DNA from: Mermis nigrescens
Taxonomy: Eukaryota; Nematoda; Enoplea; Mermithida; Mermithidae
Assembly: GCA_036768485.1 (NCBI GenBank)
Contig: JAVLUZ010000142.1
Coordinates: 6,030,006-6,094,005 of the forward strand
Direction: 5' to 3'
DNA length: 64,000 bases
Of the stretch, positions 21,823-33,100 are shown piece after piece. Both the position numbers and the translations under genes were made by a program. The notes beneath the pieces were generated by a model. The model saw only the letters and a program-made list of their open reading frames with translations, was not told where the DNA came from and searched no databases. How positions within the stretch are numbered: position 1 is the first letter of the stretch; each line of letters begins with the position of its first letter.

Positions 21823-21997
21823 ACGGTTTCAAACCATTTGTATCTTCGTTTTCGATGATTAATGGATTTGCGGTAGAGGTGGAATAAAGCGGCATTTCCT
21901 GTTGCGTACCGTTTTCCACTGATAATTCCAGTTTTAATCGTTCACCGAAGTGGACTGGCGGCACATGAGTATTCGGTTCAAGGTCTTCAACATTCAT
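21823..21997 (-). CDS. Possible 5' exon of the arfaptin gene
   Basis: The exon opens with an ATG directly after an acceptor-like tract, ggtttgcttag|ATG, and stays open for 58 codons to a good donor CCGT|GTAAGC. It encodes an acidic, low-complexity N-terminus (MNVEDLEPNTHVPP .. ENEDTNGLKP). Arfaptins have variable, disordered N-termini, and the exon lies between THOC7 and the BAR exons on the same strand, so it may begin that gene. The conserved linker between this exon and the BAR domain is missing, so the link is unproven. It could instead belong to another transcript. Confidence 0.45.
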
Positions 21998-22672
21998 CTA
22001 AGCAAACCAAATGTAGTCGGGCGAGCGTTTTGGACCAATTTAGTACCTATTCAAGCCAATCGCCGTACACTCATTTACAAGTTTTGAAAACAGGAAAAAT
22101 GATGTCTTTGTAAACGTAAAGAATTCATGTTCAACACGAGTTCAATGGAGAACCAAAACCATAAACATTTTATATTCATCTGATATATAATTATCGTAAC
22201 CACTCAGCTTACTGTCGGTAAAAATTCTTAAAATTTATGCAGGAAGTTATGCGAAACAGATAATAGTTGCATTGCGGAATTAGGAAAATTTACATTGTTT
22301 CAGCGCATGAACAGTGACTTCAGCCATGTAACGAAAATTTATGCTGCACACTTTTTTCATGTAAAAAACGTAATCTAATGAAATGACCAATGAAATACTC
22401 GTAGTGCGCATAAAAACGGAAAATTGAGAATCAAGTTCTCAGGCACTGATATATCGTAACCGATTTATCGACCTATTTTTGTGATATTGGCATCGGTCTG
22501 TATAGGCAAATTTTGAGCCGATATTTAGTCATATTTTTAGCGATTAAACCGCCCATGCCCAGGTATGGAACAGAGTATACATATAACATTAGAAGGCCTT
22601 TCCTTCAATAATTAATATGTATAAGTCAAGTTAAAATTTCAAGAGTACCATATCGGTGATGTCGTTTGAAGG
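21998..22672 (-). other. THOC7 to arfaptin intergenic region
   Basis: About 0.7 kb between the THOC7 stop and the next co-oriented ATG. It includes a degraded TATAGTCTG-type MITE part near 22170-22270. No other gene seen. Confidence 0.45.
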
Positions 22673-22678
22673 TTTATT
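22673..22678 (-). promoter_or_regulatory. THOC7 polyadenylation signal AATAAA
   Basis: On the minus strand, AATAAA lies about 31 nt past the THOC7 stop codon, a normal distance for a short 3' UTR. Confidence 0.6.
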
Positions 22679-22709
22679 ACTGAGAAATAAGCCATTTAAA
22701 AAAGCTATG

Positions 22710-22926
22710 CTAAACTATACTATCAGATGATACAAGGCGTTTAATTTCATTCAATGAAATCAATAAGACGTGAAAATGTTTTTTCCGCTCTTCTAGTTGA
22801 TTGAGGCACTGCTCCCGTTTCTCAGCCAACGTTCTTTTCTTCTGCTTCAAATCTTCTAAACGGCGATGACTCGCTGATCGGGCTGGCTGTTTTTTTATTA
22901 AGGATGCCAGCGCGTCATACTCCAGC
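22710..22926 (-). CDS. THOC7: THOC7 exon 3 (C-terminal coiled coil)
   Basis: A 217-nt terminal exon after acceptor ttag. Its first base completes an Arg codon begun by exon 2 (AG|G), followed by LEYDALASLIKKQP, the family-conserved rxxYDALAkvI stretch. It ends FHVLLISLNEIK followed by nine residues and TAG. The human protein has QFHVLLSTIHEL at the same place, then a longer acidic tail which is short here. The exon forms the long coiled coil that pairs with THOC5 in the THO complex. Confidence 0.93.
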
Positions 22927-24334
22927 CTAAATGATCACTCTTCAATATATTCACGGGAAAGTTTATTTTCAAACAATAAGGCAGGTTTATGCACAAACGT
23001 ACTTAAGCTCAACGGATCAAAATTTTTAGAATAAATTAACTCGTTAAAAATAGGGAGAAATGAGTTTTCGAATTGGAGTTTGGCATTTTGAATAGAACCT
23101 GGGAAATTAGGAAATCAATAGTAGGATTCGAATCCGGAAAAACTGAAATCAATTTCGGATTAGGATTCGATATTTTGTTTTTTAAACGAATCATTACTCA
23201 AATGCTTAATAACAAGTTTATTACCTATTAAAGATGCCAGGTCGCCTTTTCTACGAGAGACGGGGTCAGGTCCGAGGCAACCATAATTTAAATATTTGTC
23301 AGCATATTGTACATTATTCCTCTGTTTACAACGATAGAACGGCGTACGAGTCAATCAAATATATAAGCAAAATTTTCAAGCTATATATTAAACATGCGTC
23401 CAGCTTCATTTCAACATCAATAATATCATTTTGATACTGAAGCCTAAAGAGGGGGATGATATAACATAGAGAAATGACCATTTTTTGGCAGATTTTCAGG
23501 GTTATCGCACAAACATTGAGATGAAAAAACATCGTTCTTATCAATGTTTAATCCAATTTGTTAATCCGTTTTTCCGATTGCCTACTAGCATCTCTTTCTC
23601 CATCAAATAGTTTTGGAGAAAAATTACAAACATATTTAGAAAAAACATTAAAATTGCATAAAATACAGTACTACTCATTGGCAGGGTATGCAAAGCACGT
23701 GCAAATAAATACAGGCTAGACGGCGTTCTATAATGGCAGCCATTGACTGTAAGAACACCTATAGGCAATATTTAACACTTATTTAAAAAGATCTGCCAAA
23801 ATAAAGCGGAATGCATCCACACATGGGCACAGGGGGAAGGGTCCTGGACCTCCAGAATCCGGCGGCCCCCCTAGAATCGATAGACCTCTAGAATTAGATT
23901 TTCGGTGCTATATTTGATAATTTCGCCTCATCGGACCCCCCAGAATCTAGTTGCAGCCCATGTATGAATGCGTCTCTTCGTAATGCTAGTTTCAAGCACT
24001 CAACGTTTCCGATTGCAGCCAAAACGGACAGCCAAGCAAGAATTTTTTGCCATACATTATTTTTTTGCAATCTAAGTCGAAATTCGCGTGGGGGTCTGTA
24101 GGAGGCCTCGACTCCCTTTCGGGAATCCGACGGAACCTTCCCCAACCGATAAACCCATAGCATTAAATTTCTGGTGCTATTTGACAATTTGCTCCATCAG
24201 ACCCCATAGAATTAGGTTGCTGTCCATGCATGCTCGTAATACTAGAGCACAAGCGAAGGCAAAATATTTAGTTTACATCCTACGAAGCAACCAGCAGGAT
24301 TGTATACGCATTTAGCAGTTCAATAAGAGCAGAC
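22927..24334 (-). other. THOC7 intron 2
   Basis: Bounded by donor AAAG|GTCTGC and acceptor ttag. It contains the 149-bp MITE at 23818-23966 and a related right end (TTGCTGTCCATGCATG) at about 24090-24229. The other open frames here show no family features. Confidence 0.7.
23818..23966 (+). mobile_element. Short family A-like MITE in THOC7 intron
   Basis: Starts CACACATGGGCACAGGGGG and ends GTTGCAGCCCATGTATG, 149 bp. Flanks AATGCATC (23810-23817) and AATGCGTC (23967-23974) match at 7 of 8. Ends pair as CACACATGGGC / CATACATGGGC. Confidence 0.88.
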
Positions 24335-24483
24335 CTTTGTTTTTTAATCTGTTTTGCTTCGATTAATTCTCGCTTGCATTCTTCTATTCGCTTGTAAGCT
24401 CTATTGATTTGTTCCTCTAAGCGCGTCCCAGTTTCTTTATAGCGATCGAGTTCTTCCTGTGCAACTCTCTGTCCAAGTGAAGC
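24335..24483 (-). CDS. THOC7: THOC7 exon 2
   Basis: This minus-strand exon encodes ASLGQRVAQEELDRYKE, then LEEQINRAYKRIEECKREL and EAKQIKKQR. The family counterpart has IAGAHEKIAECKKQILQAK, so it is the first part of the THO7 coiled coil. The donor is AAAG|GTCTGC. The upstream boundary is uncertain: joining exon 1 (MRK) to ASL needs the exon to start at 24483, where the intron would end AAAA rather than AG. The AG one base inward (24482) or at 24492 would break the frame. A missed microexon is possible. Confidence 0.85.
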
Positions 24484-24693
24484 TTTTAAAACTACATACA
24501 TATGTATACTCGTAATATCTTAAAATATGAATCAGAACACTAACTGGTAAGAAGTAGTAGCACGATGGCAGATATTATGAAAACGAATACTTAAAAACAG
24601 TGAAAAAAACTCAAAACTACTAGGAAATAGATTTTATCAAATGTTTAATTTATATGCAATTAAGGTATTCGTTTGCAAAGCTCGACTTAGGAT

Positions 24694-24927
24694 CAGACGT
24701 GGGCATGGGGTAGGAGTTTAGGGGTATGCACCCCCAGAAGGCCGAATACCCCCAGAATTCAATTTTTAAATTTTTTTGTTTTTTTTTGCAAGTTTTTGAT
24801 GCCAATGGATAGTGCTTGATGAGAAACGTTGAAAAAGGGTGTTTCTCGCCATACCACCAGTTTAACGACCATTTTTTGACCTTTGAAAAATCTTGCACTC
24901 CCAGAATTTCGGTGCTGCCCACCTATG
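24694..24927 (+). mobile_element. Family A hAT-like MITE in THOC7 intron 1
   Basis: Starts CAGACGTGGGCATGGGG, ends GGTGCTGCCCACCTATG. Flanks CTTAGGAT (24686-24693) and CTTGGAAT (24928-24935) match at 6 of 8. It has the typical core GATGCCAATGGATAGTGC. Confidence 0.88.
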
Positions 24928-24949
24928 CTTGGAATAAATGATTCATAGC

Positions 24950-25164
24950 CATACATGTAACAGTGGGATGGGGAATCCCTCACTCAAAGTCGGACGTCCC
25001 TACATTCCCTAAAGCCAGAAAATTTCTGACCCCTCTAGATTTTTGGAAAAAATCAAATTTTTAGGCCGCTTTTTGGCCGCTTTGGACCAAAAATTGGAGG
25101 TCATTTACCCCTCCCCCTAAAAATGGCCAGGACCCCCACCAAATTTTGAGCCATTAAATGTATG
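24950..25164 (+). mobile_element. Family B hAT-like MITE in THOC7 intron 1
   Basis: Starts CATACATGTAACAGTGGG, ends GCCATTAAATGTATG, 215 bp. Flanks TTCATAGC (24942-24949) and ATCATAGC (25165-25172) match at 7 of 8. It lies only 14 bp from the end of the preceding family A target site. Confidence 0.9.
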
Positions 25165-25172
25165 ATCATAGC

Positions 25173-25943
25173 TCATAACTTCAAGACATAAATTCTCGTA
25201 ACTTCAAGAAAATGACTAATCAGAACCGATGGTCTCGAACGGGCATACTGTTCGATACTGGGCAACAGATCAGCATAATACGATATGTATTAGAGCTGTA
25301 TCGGGGCCGCCTTTTTGGCCAGGGCCTGAAACTTAACATGTATACTAAGATACTAAGATCATATCGCATCTTCAAGCTGACGCTCTTGTTATCAGAGCCT
25401 CACTTTAAAATAAGTCAAAATTGTATTAAATTTTTCCTAGCCTACAATAATTTTTCAGGCTTGCCTGGGCTGGAGAAACCAAAAAAGACACGAGATTACC
25501 GGGTATCGATTGATCACTGAAGGTCACCATAGAAACAAAGAAACTAAAGTCTGGTCCATTTCAAGGATTTATTTAATTTTGCTTATTTTTATTTTAACTC
25601 TTTTTATTTCATTTCATATTCGGCGTGGAGCTTCGAAAAACTGAACCTTTTAACGAAATTGTTAAGGATCAATTAACGGTTCACTTTCTCGAATAGTGCC
25701 AATGCCGAAACTGACGACTTAAAAAAATGCGATTTGCGAATAATTAATTTCCTGAGTCGTCCAACACGATTCGCTAATTCAGGCAGAAAAAACTATATAC
25801 GTAACCGAAAAAATGTTAGGTACTGAATCCTAGGCATTGAATGAGTGATCAGAACAAAAATTATCCAATCGATATCTTTCTGTCTCCAAGAATTATAATT
25901 TGAAAACGAGTTAAAATAAACAGAAAGCGCACCTCAAGCTTAC
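25173..25943 (-). other. Rest of THOC7 intron 1
   Basis: Contains one end of the TAGAGCTG element type (TAGAGCTGTATCGGGGCC at 25291), without a partner end. The downstream sequence is AT-rich with no recognised gene. Confidence 0.45.
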
Positions 25944-26180
25944 TTTTCTCATTGATGAAGAACACTGCTGGGTTAGAAGCTTGATTTTACACAAATCATT
26001 CTTCATCGCATCTTGCCTACACTGACGCTCGTCTTCGCTGAAATTAGTTGCGATCGGGCCAATATGCTGATCGAACTGACTGAAAAATGACAGTATCAGC
26101 TTCGTCAAAGTAGCCAGCCGACGGTCATCGCCAGAGCCTTCGTTGTCAGCCAGCAATTTACGCCGAATCGCTTCTTCCAT
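25944..26180 (-). CDS. THOC7: THOC7 exon 1 (THO complex subunit 7, start)
   Basis: THOC7 is a small coiled-coil subunit of THO, the part of TREX that packages nascent mRNA for export in the nucleus. This 79-codon exon begins MEEAIRRKLLADNEGSGDDR, matching the family hallmark VIRKRLL..G.GAGDDRR, and ends QQCSSSMRK before donor AAAA|GTAAGC. The ATG at 26180 is chosen; an upstream in-frame GTG is not needed. With exons 2 and 3 the protein is about 200 residues, close to the human length. An acceptor-like gatttttag ends 18 nt before the ATG, so the message may start with a spliced or trans-spliced leader. EXOSC4 ends 0.8 kb upstream on the same strand. Confidence 0.93.
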
Positions 26181-26294
26181 AGCCACGCACCTATTCGACT
26201 AAAAATCTTTAGCGGCACTTCCGGTCAATCGCTAAAGAAATGACCTCATCAAAAACATTTAATTTAAAAAATTAGTCATGCAATAAGTTTCTTA

Positions 26295-26583
26295 CTATAG
26301 TCTGTTCCATTCCTAAGGGCTCATTTTCGCTAAAGTCTTATTAATGTATTAGTTTTTCACTGCACTTAATAGCTTCTTCACTTATGTTCTCGTCGCTGAT
26401 GTTTGCTTGAAACTCTTCCTATCAATGTTTAATAAGTCTTGTTCAACATATGGCACATCAAACAAGCTGCAGCAGCAGCCTGAATCATCAAATAATATGA
26501 TACAGTATGGAATGGAATATTGGTTTGGGTTTTGGAATATTTTTTTGAAAAATTTTGGCCGTTCGGAATGGAACAGACTATAG
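26295..26583. mobile_element. MITE with CTATAGTCTGTTCCATTCC inverted ends
   Basis: The 19-bp end CTATAGTCTGTTCCATTCC is exactly repeated in reverse complement at the other side (GGAATGGAACAGACTATAG). It lies between EXOSC4 and THOC7. A related but different TATAGTCTG repeat follows at about 26614-26790. Removing both would leave a much shorter original intergenic gap. Confidence 0.82.
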
Positions 26584-26613
26584 CTATTATTTTCCAGCAG
26601 AATTCGAAAGCAG

Positions 26614-26790
26614 TATAGTCTATTTTACCAAACCTTAAGTATGTAGACTATGTATAGTCTGTTTCACACAAGTTTGAACATAAATTTTAAAAACTACGTA
26701 CAATAAACCAATGGATTGCGATTATAGCATTGATTTGATATATAATTATCGTAATCCATCGGCTTACTTTCAAAAGAATTCTTAACGACA
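26614..26790. mobile_element. Degraded TATAGTCTG-type MITE
   Basis: TATAGTCTGTTTCACACAAG at 26652 and the TGATATATAATTATCGTAA phrase match the elements at 2680-2848 and 22170-22270. The boundaries are not clear. Confidence 0.5.
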
Positions 26791-26937
26791 TCAGGTTTCA
26801 GTCATCCTTAGGGGATTTAGAAGCAGTATGCGATGCATCCTATACGAGCAGCAAATGACATCAATTTCGCTACTTTAATTAGGAGGAAACAGCTTGACAA
26901 AAGAAGCATGCTAAAATACTGAAGAGCATATAAACTT

Positions 26938-26943
26938 TTATTA
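26938..26943 (-). promoter_or_regulatory. EXOSC4 polyadenylation signal AATAAA
   Basis: On the minus strand, TCTAATAAAAG lies about 57 nt beyond the EXOSC4 stop, well placed for 3' end formation before the THOC7 gene. Confidence 0.55.
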
Positions 26944-26999
26944 GACAACAAATAAATTTGAACCGTAAATACTAAAACGATGGAATCTAAAAATAGTAA

Positions 27000-27113
27000 T
27001 CATTCATCATCTTGCCAGCCCAGCCGATTAGCTACTTGCGCTACATGCTCTTTGACGGCAGCATTCAACACCAGGTAAACGTCTTGGCAGCCTTTCATAG
27101 CTGCATTTATTGC
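27000..27113 (-). CDS. EXOSC4: EXOSC4 exon 5
   Basis: Acceptor attacag, then [16 protein letters not shown] and [11 protein letters not shown] before TGA. This is the C-terminal helix of RRP41, matching AAQAARDVHTLLD in the human protein. Confidence 0.93.
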   Translation of the reverse strand, partial: AINAAMKGCQDVYLVLNAAVKEHVAQVANRLGWQDDE

Positions 27114-30100
27114 CTGTAATGGTGTTATCAATTTTTAAGTTGCACAATTCAGCTAACCATTTTTAGATATAAGAAAATATATACATATAAACCACGCCCT
27201 TATCCAGGGGAGAGGAAATTTCCCCAATTTTTTTTAGAATTTTAAGCTATGTAAATATACGTTTTTTACGTTCCCAAGCGTCAAAATGATTAAAATCTTC
27301 AAATCACTATTTAATACCAATATCAATGTTTTCAGATAAAATTGTTATGCAGTTTTCAAAACAGTGAAAAGTTGAGCATTAGATGATGAAAACGTTGAAA
27401 TGTTATGCAATAATAATTATATAATTATGTAATATAATTCCTGCATTGTTTCTCTTTGTAAAACTGCAAAAGCGAGTTTAAAAAGAATAAGAATGTCAAA
27501 ATTTTCCAACGGCTAGAATTACTGAATTGCTACATTCAAAAATTTGCAGCATTTAAATTAAAAGGATCAAAATGTCACAAATTTCCGGCAATTCGCGTCA
27601 GGCATATTTACTTTATAGTGTGACGGGCAAAGATAACATTAAATTTTGCCGGAACAATGGAAAGCTTCTGAAAACTTCTTTTGAACCAAGAAACTTTAAA
27701 ATATCAACAAAATTTTTAACGTAAATCCAATTTTGTCTATACCTAGAAGAATGGTTCCTCTTATTTAGCATGCGTTACATGATGATACTATTTCAGGACA
27801 CCTGGCCTTCGCTACAACTTTTCAAAAGGCCAAAGAAAGGTTCTTTTGGCCAGCTATGTGTTCGGATGTCTGGCGGCATTGTCGAGAATGCTTACAATGC
27901 CAACAACATAGGCCTATGACCCAACGATTATTGGTACGGCCTATGAAACTAATTCCTGTAGCAGAGGCTATGGAATTTCGGGTCATGGACACTATGGGAC
28001 ATCTTACAGGGATCCAAGGGAAAAATCACATTTTAGTTTTTATAGATCGGCTTACAAAATGGGCTGAATGAAACAGTGGCCATAGTAGATTTACGAGCAG
28101 TCACGCACGATTGCTGAACAATTTATGGAGAAGATCGTTCTACGTTTCGGAGCTCCGAAAGTCGATCAATCCGACAGAGAACCTGGATTTGTGGCAGCGA
28201 CTTTTCATGGAGTATGCCAGCTCTTTGAGGTTAGACATATTACTTCCTCATCTTATTGCCCTCGAACCAATTGGTTGGTTGAACGGTTAATCGTACTCTT
28301 AGTACTTTGTTATCTAATACATTTCAGGAAGAAGACAATGATTGGGATAAAGGTCTTTCGGCTGTAACTTTCGCTTGTAATATTTCTAAGCACGAGACGA
28401 GAGTACTGGCTATTCAACATTTTATTGATTTACGGTTGGAATGTCCAATTGTCGATTAAGCAAGCCCTAAATCCATGCGAGGTCAATGATAAAATTCCAC
28501 CACCAGCATCGTTGATTCGCGAGATCAACATTAACCTACGAATCGCTCGAGGAATGGCTGCTGATCATTGGTGAGCAGCACCGAAATTCTGGGGGAAACA
28601 GAATTTTTCAAAGGTACAAAAATGGTCTTAAAAATGGTAGTAGAGCGAAAAAAGCATTTTTCAACGTTTATCATCGAGCACTATTCATTAGCCTAAAAAA
28701 TTGCGAAAAAACAAAATTTTCGAAAATTGAATTCTGGGGCGGTATTTTGGTTTCTGGAGGGGTATTCCGCCTTCTGGGGGTGCATACCTCCTGAACCCCC
28801 CATGCCCACGTAAGCTGCTGATGCCGCTTGCCATACAAAAGAATGGCAACAGCATCAATATAATCAGCAGAATAGGGTTGTAGGTGAGCAACCCTATAGG
28901 GTAGATCAGCTTGTCTTGTACAAGGATACTCGTTTTCACAATAAATTTCAAAAACATTGGCTTGGACCTTATTTGATTCAACGAAAATCCGAGGTGTTAA
29001 TGTATTTATTAGGGAGTTAGGAGCATACGTGGGCAGCAAGAAAATTCTGGGGGGTCAGGATGGGTAAAATTGCCAAAAATGTTACTAAAAATAGAATTCT
29101 GGGGGTCTACAGTAATCTGGGGGGTTTTCAACTTCTGGGGGTACAAACCCCCACGCCCATGTGTTAGGAGGTTGCAGAAGAAATAAAGTGGTTCACTTAA
29201 ATCATATACGTTTGTTTCATGGAGAAAAAAGTAATACAAATGATAAAGCCGACTCGTTGGGTGAGGGCAGCATTGAATTTTAAATATTGTCACAACTCTC
29301 TAAAAAAGAATTCATATTTATTAAAAGCATAAAATATTTGGCTAATTTTCAGATGAAATTAATTCCAGGTCAAATTTTTGTGTATCATGCACTAATATCT
29401 TTATTATTTCATATATATGCAGCGTCATTATTTAACTTTACTGGATAATTATGTAATGGTGTACGATCTTAGTTGAAGCTTAACTAACTGCATTCATTTA
29501 TTTGCACTCAAATAAGCATTATGCTAACTTTCCCATATTTTTGGAAAATATTTCTAAAATTAGACAATAGATAAAGCTCTTAACATTTAATTCGATCTAA
29601 TTAAATTTCAACGTGTTGCCGTTATATACTTTTATTTTGAAATTACGGACCATGAAGTCAATGGTCGTTTTTCGACAAAGCGTCTACTATAACTTACCCG
29701 ACGGTGACAAAAAGACAGTATCCCAAAACTATCCGACGAAAAATCCAAAATCTCAAATCTTGAAACAGAAGCCTTTCTAGCTAGAAATCTTTTAAGAAAG
29801 TTTCCTTTTCTTCTTTATTTTAAAAATTGAAAGGGGAGTATGTAATAACCTCAGCTTACAAGTAACAGTTTCAACATATACCTTCAATCGGCGCAGGATG
29901 ATAAGGGAATTATTATTCATGTGTCAATTGTCTCCAACTTAATTAGGTAAAACGTGAGGTGAAGGCAGGTCATATAATTGCGTATAAACACCTGCTTATT
30001 TCAATTTAACGCTCTCCGTCTAGTAAATCTAGTTAATGGGACCTTTGCCCGTCTCAATTTGGGGGGCAATTTGGGAAAGTTAGCATAATGCTTATTTAAG

Positions 30101-33100
30101 TGCCAATAAATAAATGCAGTTACGTCGTTAAGCTGCAAGTAACATCGTACGTCATTACATAATTATCCAGTAATGTTAAATAATGATTCTCATTAAGTTT
30201 TTAGTAATGAAATTCATTATTCTTTTTCCATATTATTAATATAGACAAGTTAGGTTTACCAGGTGAATACACAAACACTGCATATTTAGCAAAACGCAAT
30301 ATTTAGATTTTCTTGATGATCTCACCAGCTATCGCGCTATCAAACATCAGAATATTAGTAAAAATATCAATAATAATTTTATTAATATCAAAATGTGTAT
30401 CCACGACCCATGTCGGCAATTAGGCGTAACAAATTTTGTTTTACTAATATTCGCGCGATTTTGCTCTCTGGCCGTTGGCTTCTCAATCCAGAAAATACAA
30501 ATATGTAAGGAAGGACAACCTGGGCGCGCTTTCACAGATTATCTTCCAAAATGTGACGGGCAAAGACTACATTAATTAGATTTACTAGAAGCAGAACGTT
30601 AAATTGGAATAATAACAGGTATTTATACACAATTGCATGACCTGCCTTCACCTATTTTACAATAACACGTTTTATCTAATTAAGTTTGACACATTTGATA
30701 CATGAATAATAATTCCCTTATCATCCTGCGCCGATTGTATGTGTTGAAAGTGTTACATTGTATTGTAAGCTGAGGTTGTTACCATACATGCACAGTATGG
30801 GAATTCTGGGGGGGGTGAAAACCTAAAGTGCCTTTTTTAGGCCCAAAAATGGCCGGTACGCGTTAAAAAAACATCGTTTTTTGGCGTTTCTGACGATACT
30901 CTATCTTTCAAGAGCATGAAATCATGAAAAAAATTTCGAAAAAAGTCGAATAAATTGACCAATATATCGCTTAAAACATGAATATATGGCGCGAAGCGTC
31001 GAAAATTTGGCGATTTTGAGCAAATAGATAGCCAAAACCCTTAAAAAAGACACTTTTTCTACCAATTTTCAGGTAAGTTTAGGAAACTTTTGAAAAATCG
31101 CCAATTCTGGGGGGGGGGTGAAAAATTCTTTGCGGGGGGTGAAAAATGATTCTGCGGGGGGGGGGGTGAAACCCCCAACCCCCCAGATCATGTATGGTTG
31201 TTACTAAAGCTTATCTTCAAAAATCTCCAAAATTGAGCTTCGAGGGATAAAAATGTCGAAAATTTCCGACGCTCCGCATTAGAAAATTTGGGAAAAATTC
31301 AAATAAATTGAGCAAATCATGTTTAAAAAATAAGTAAATGGCGCAAATTGATATGTAGCTAAAACGCTTGAAACAGCCTCCTTTTCACTAATTTTTGGAA
31401 ACTTTTGGAAAATCGCTAATTCGGGGTGGAGTTTAAAAATTTCCGTGATGGTAGGGTGAAAACTTTTCTGAGGGATTAGACCACTCCCGAACCCCCCAGA
31501 TCATGTATGGTCACCACATGCATGAATCATGATCGAAAACAATCAATGTATTATACAGGGTAGGCTAAAAAAGGCTACACGCCGATGTTACAGGTCAAGA
31601 GTTCGGCTAATACAAACATAACGCTTTAAGACCAACTGTATTTAATAGATAGATATCTCTTCTTTCAGACTGTGTAAAAAATTTTGGCCAGTTGTTAACG
31701 GTTCGGGCAATAATGTGCTTTGTTTACACCCTTTTCATAGTTTAAACGCCGAAAATGTCATTGGTTCTGTCATCAATATACAGCCCTCTTTTGACGATAT
31801 CTGAACTTTTTGCGTCTAGTACGAAGCGTATTTACTCTAGCAGTTTATATAATGTGCTAAGTAACTTTTGGATTGCACATATTGTCAAAAAAGGTACCTA
31901 TATGCATACATGCACAGCATGGGAAATCTGAGGAAGGGGATGAAATTCAAGAGTGCCTTTTGTGGGCCTGAAAATGGTACGTTCGCGTCAAAAACATCGT
32001 TTTTCGGCATTTCTGACGATGCTCTACCTTTCTAGAGCATAAAAACATTGAAAAATTTCGAAAAAACCAAAAAAGTCAAACAAATTGAACAAAATACAAT
32101 AAAAACATGAGTATATGGCGCGAAGCACCGAAAATTTGACAATTTTGTGCAAATGGATAGCTAAAAACGCTTAGAAAAGCAAACGCTTAGAAAAGCATCT
32201 TTTCCACAATTTTTTGGGAAATTTTAAAAAACTTTCGGAAAATTGCGAATACTGAGGATGGGGTAAAAAATTTCTGCGGGGGTGAAAATTTTTCTGGGGA
32301 CCCCCAGATATTAGATCATGTATGCCTATATGCTCAGTAATGAGAGATAGCGCAGGAACGGTGGGGTTTAAAATATCAAAGTGATGTGTAAACAAATCGT
32401 TTTAGTATACGAACGCTAGCACCTGATCAAAACACTTTTGCAGTTTAAACAAAGACACGTTTATCTATCTAATGCAGCTGATCTTAAAATTCTATGTCCA
32501 TAATTTCGCAATTTATGATGCAAAATCGGGTGGCCCACCCTGTATACATAAAAAATATACTTTGAAATTGAACGAGAGGAAAGAAAGGTGTAATGACACC
32601 TCAAGTGGTAGGAAAAAACATCACGACGATCATTATTTGGTATGCGGGATTTCTGTATTACACCCCATAAAATAAAAAGGAGAGCGATGCACGCTGCTAG
32701 TGAAAAGCGCAACAGAAAAAGATTTATATGTGCTCAAAAAGCATGTATAATTGCAAATCAAGTTGCAAAAAAGTGAAATAATTGAGAATTAAGCAACAAA
32801 ATCAATGACATAAGATTGCTCTTTCTAGCTGGTCAGCATGCAACTTAGAATTCAACTCCAGCATAACAATATCTTTATTTTGAGGCGAAATAGCCACAAT
32901 CAATTGGGCGGCGTTCGGCGCATTTTCTTCCATTCTATTCGCATCGACAACTACCGTATCATTATAGCAAGCACACGAACAACTGGTAACGTAATTTTTA
33001 AGTGGCACCTGAGAAACAAATAGCAGACATAACGCGGTGTGATTACTACATGTAAGTGGGCTTCTAGTTTCAAATAAACTCAATAACATCTCAATAAATC

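Larger units (their letters stand above)
27760..29260 (+). pseudogene. Ty3/gypsy-type integrase and C-terminal pol region, degenerate
   Basis: The integrase zinc finger reads [12 protein letters not shown] .. CRECLQCQQ (HX6H and CX2C) with the [11 protein letters not shown] linker. The core has VMDTMGHL (first Asp) and later [19 protein letters not shown] and [16 protein letters not shown] (second Asp and Glu). A stop follows KWAE at 28071 and there are frame changes. After the MITE at 28566-28814 the frame resumes with [15 protein letters not shown] and KHWLGPYLI, the usual gypsy segment after the core, then [12 protein letters not shown]. Two MITEs interrupt it. It is non-functional. Confidence 0.88.
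27114..32819 (-). other. EXOSC4 intron 4, GC-AG type, full of mobile elements
   Basis: A 5.7-kb intron holding a Ty3/gypsy relic, two opposed LTRs, and family A and C elements. The part from 27.1 to 27.75 kb is AT-rich without a recognised feature; 32.33-32.82 kb likewise. Confidence 0.75.
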
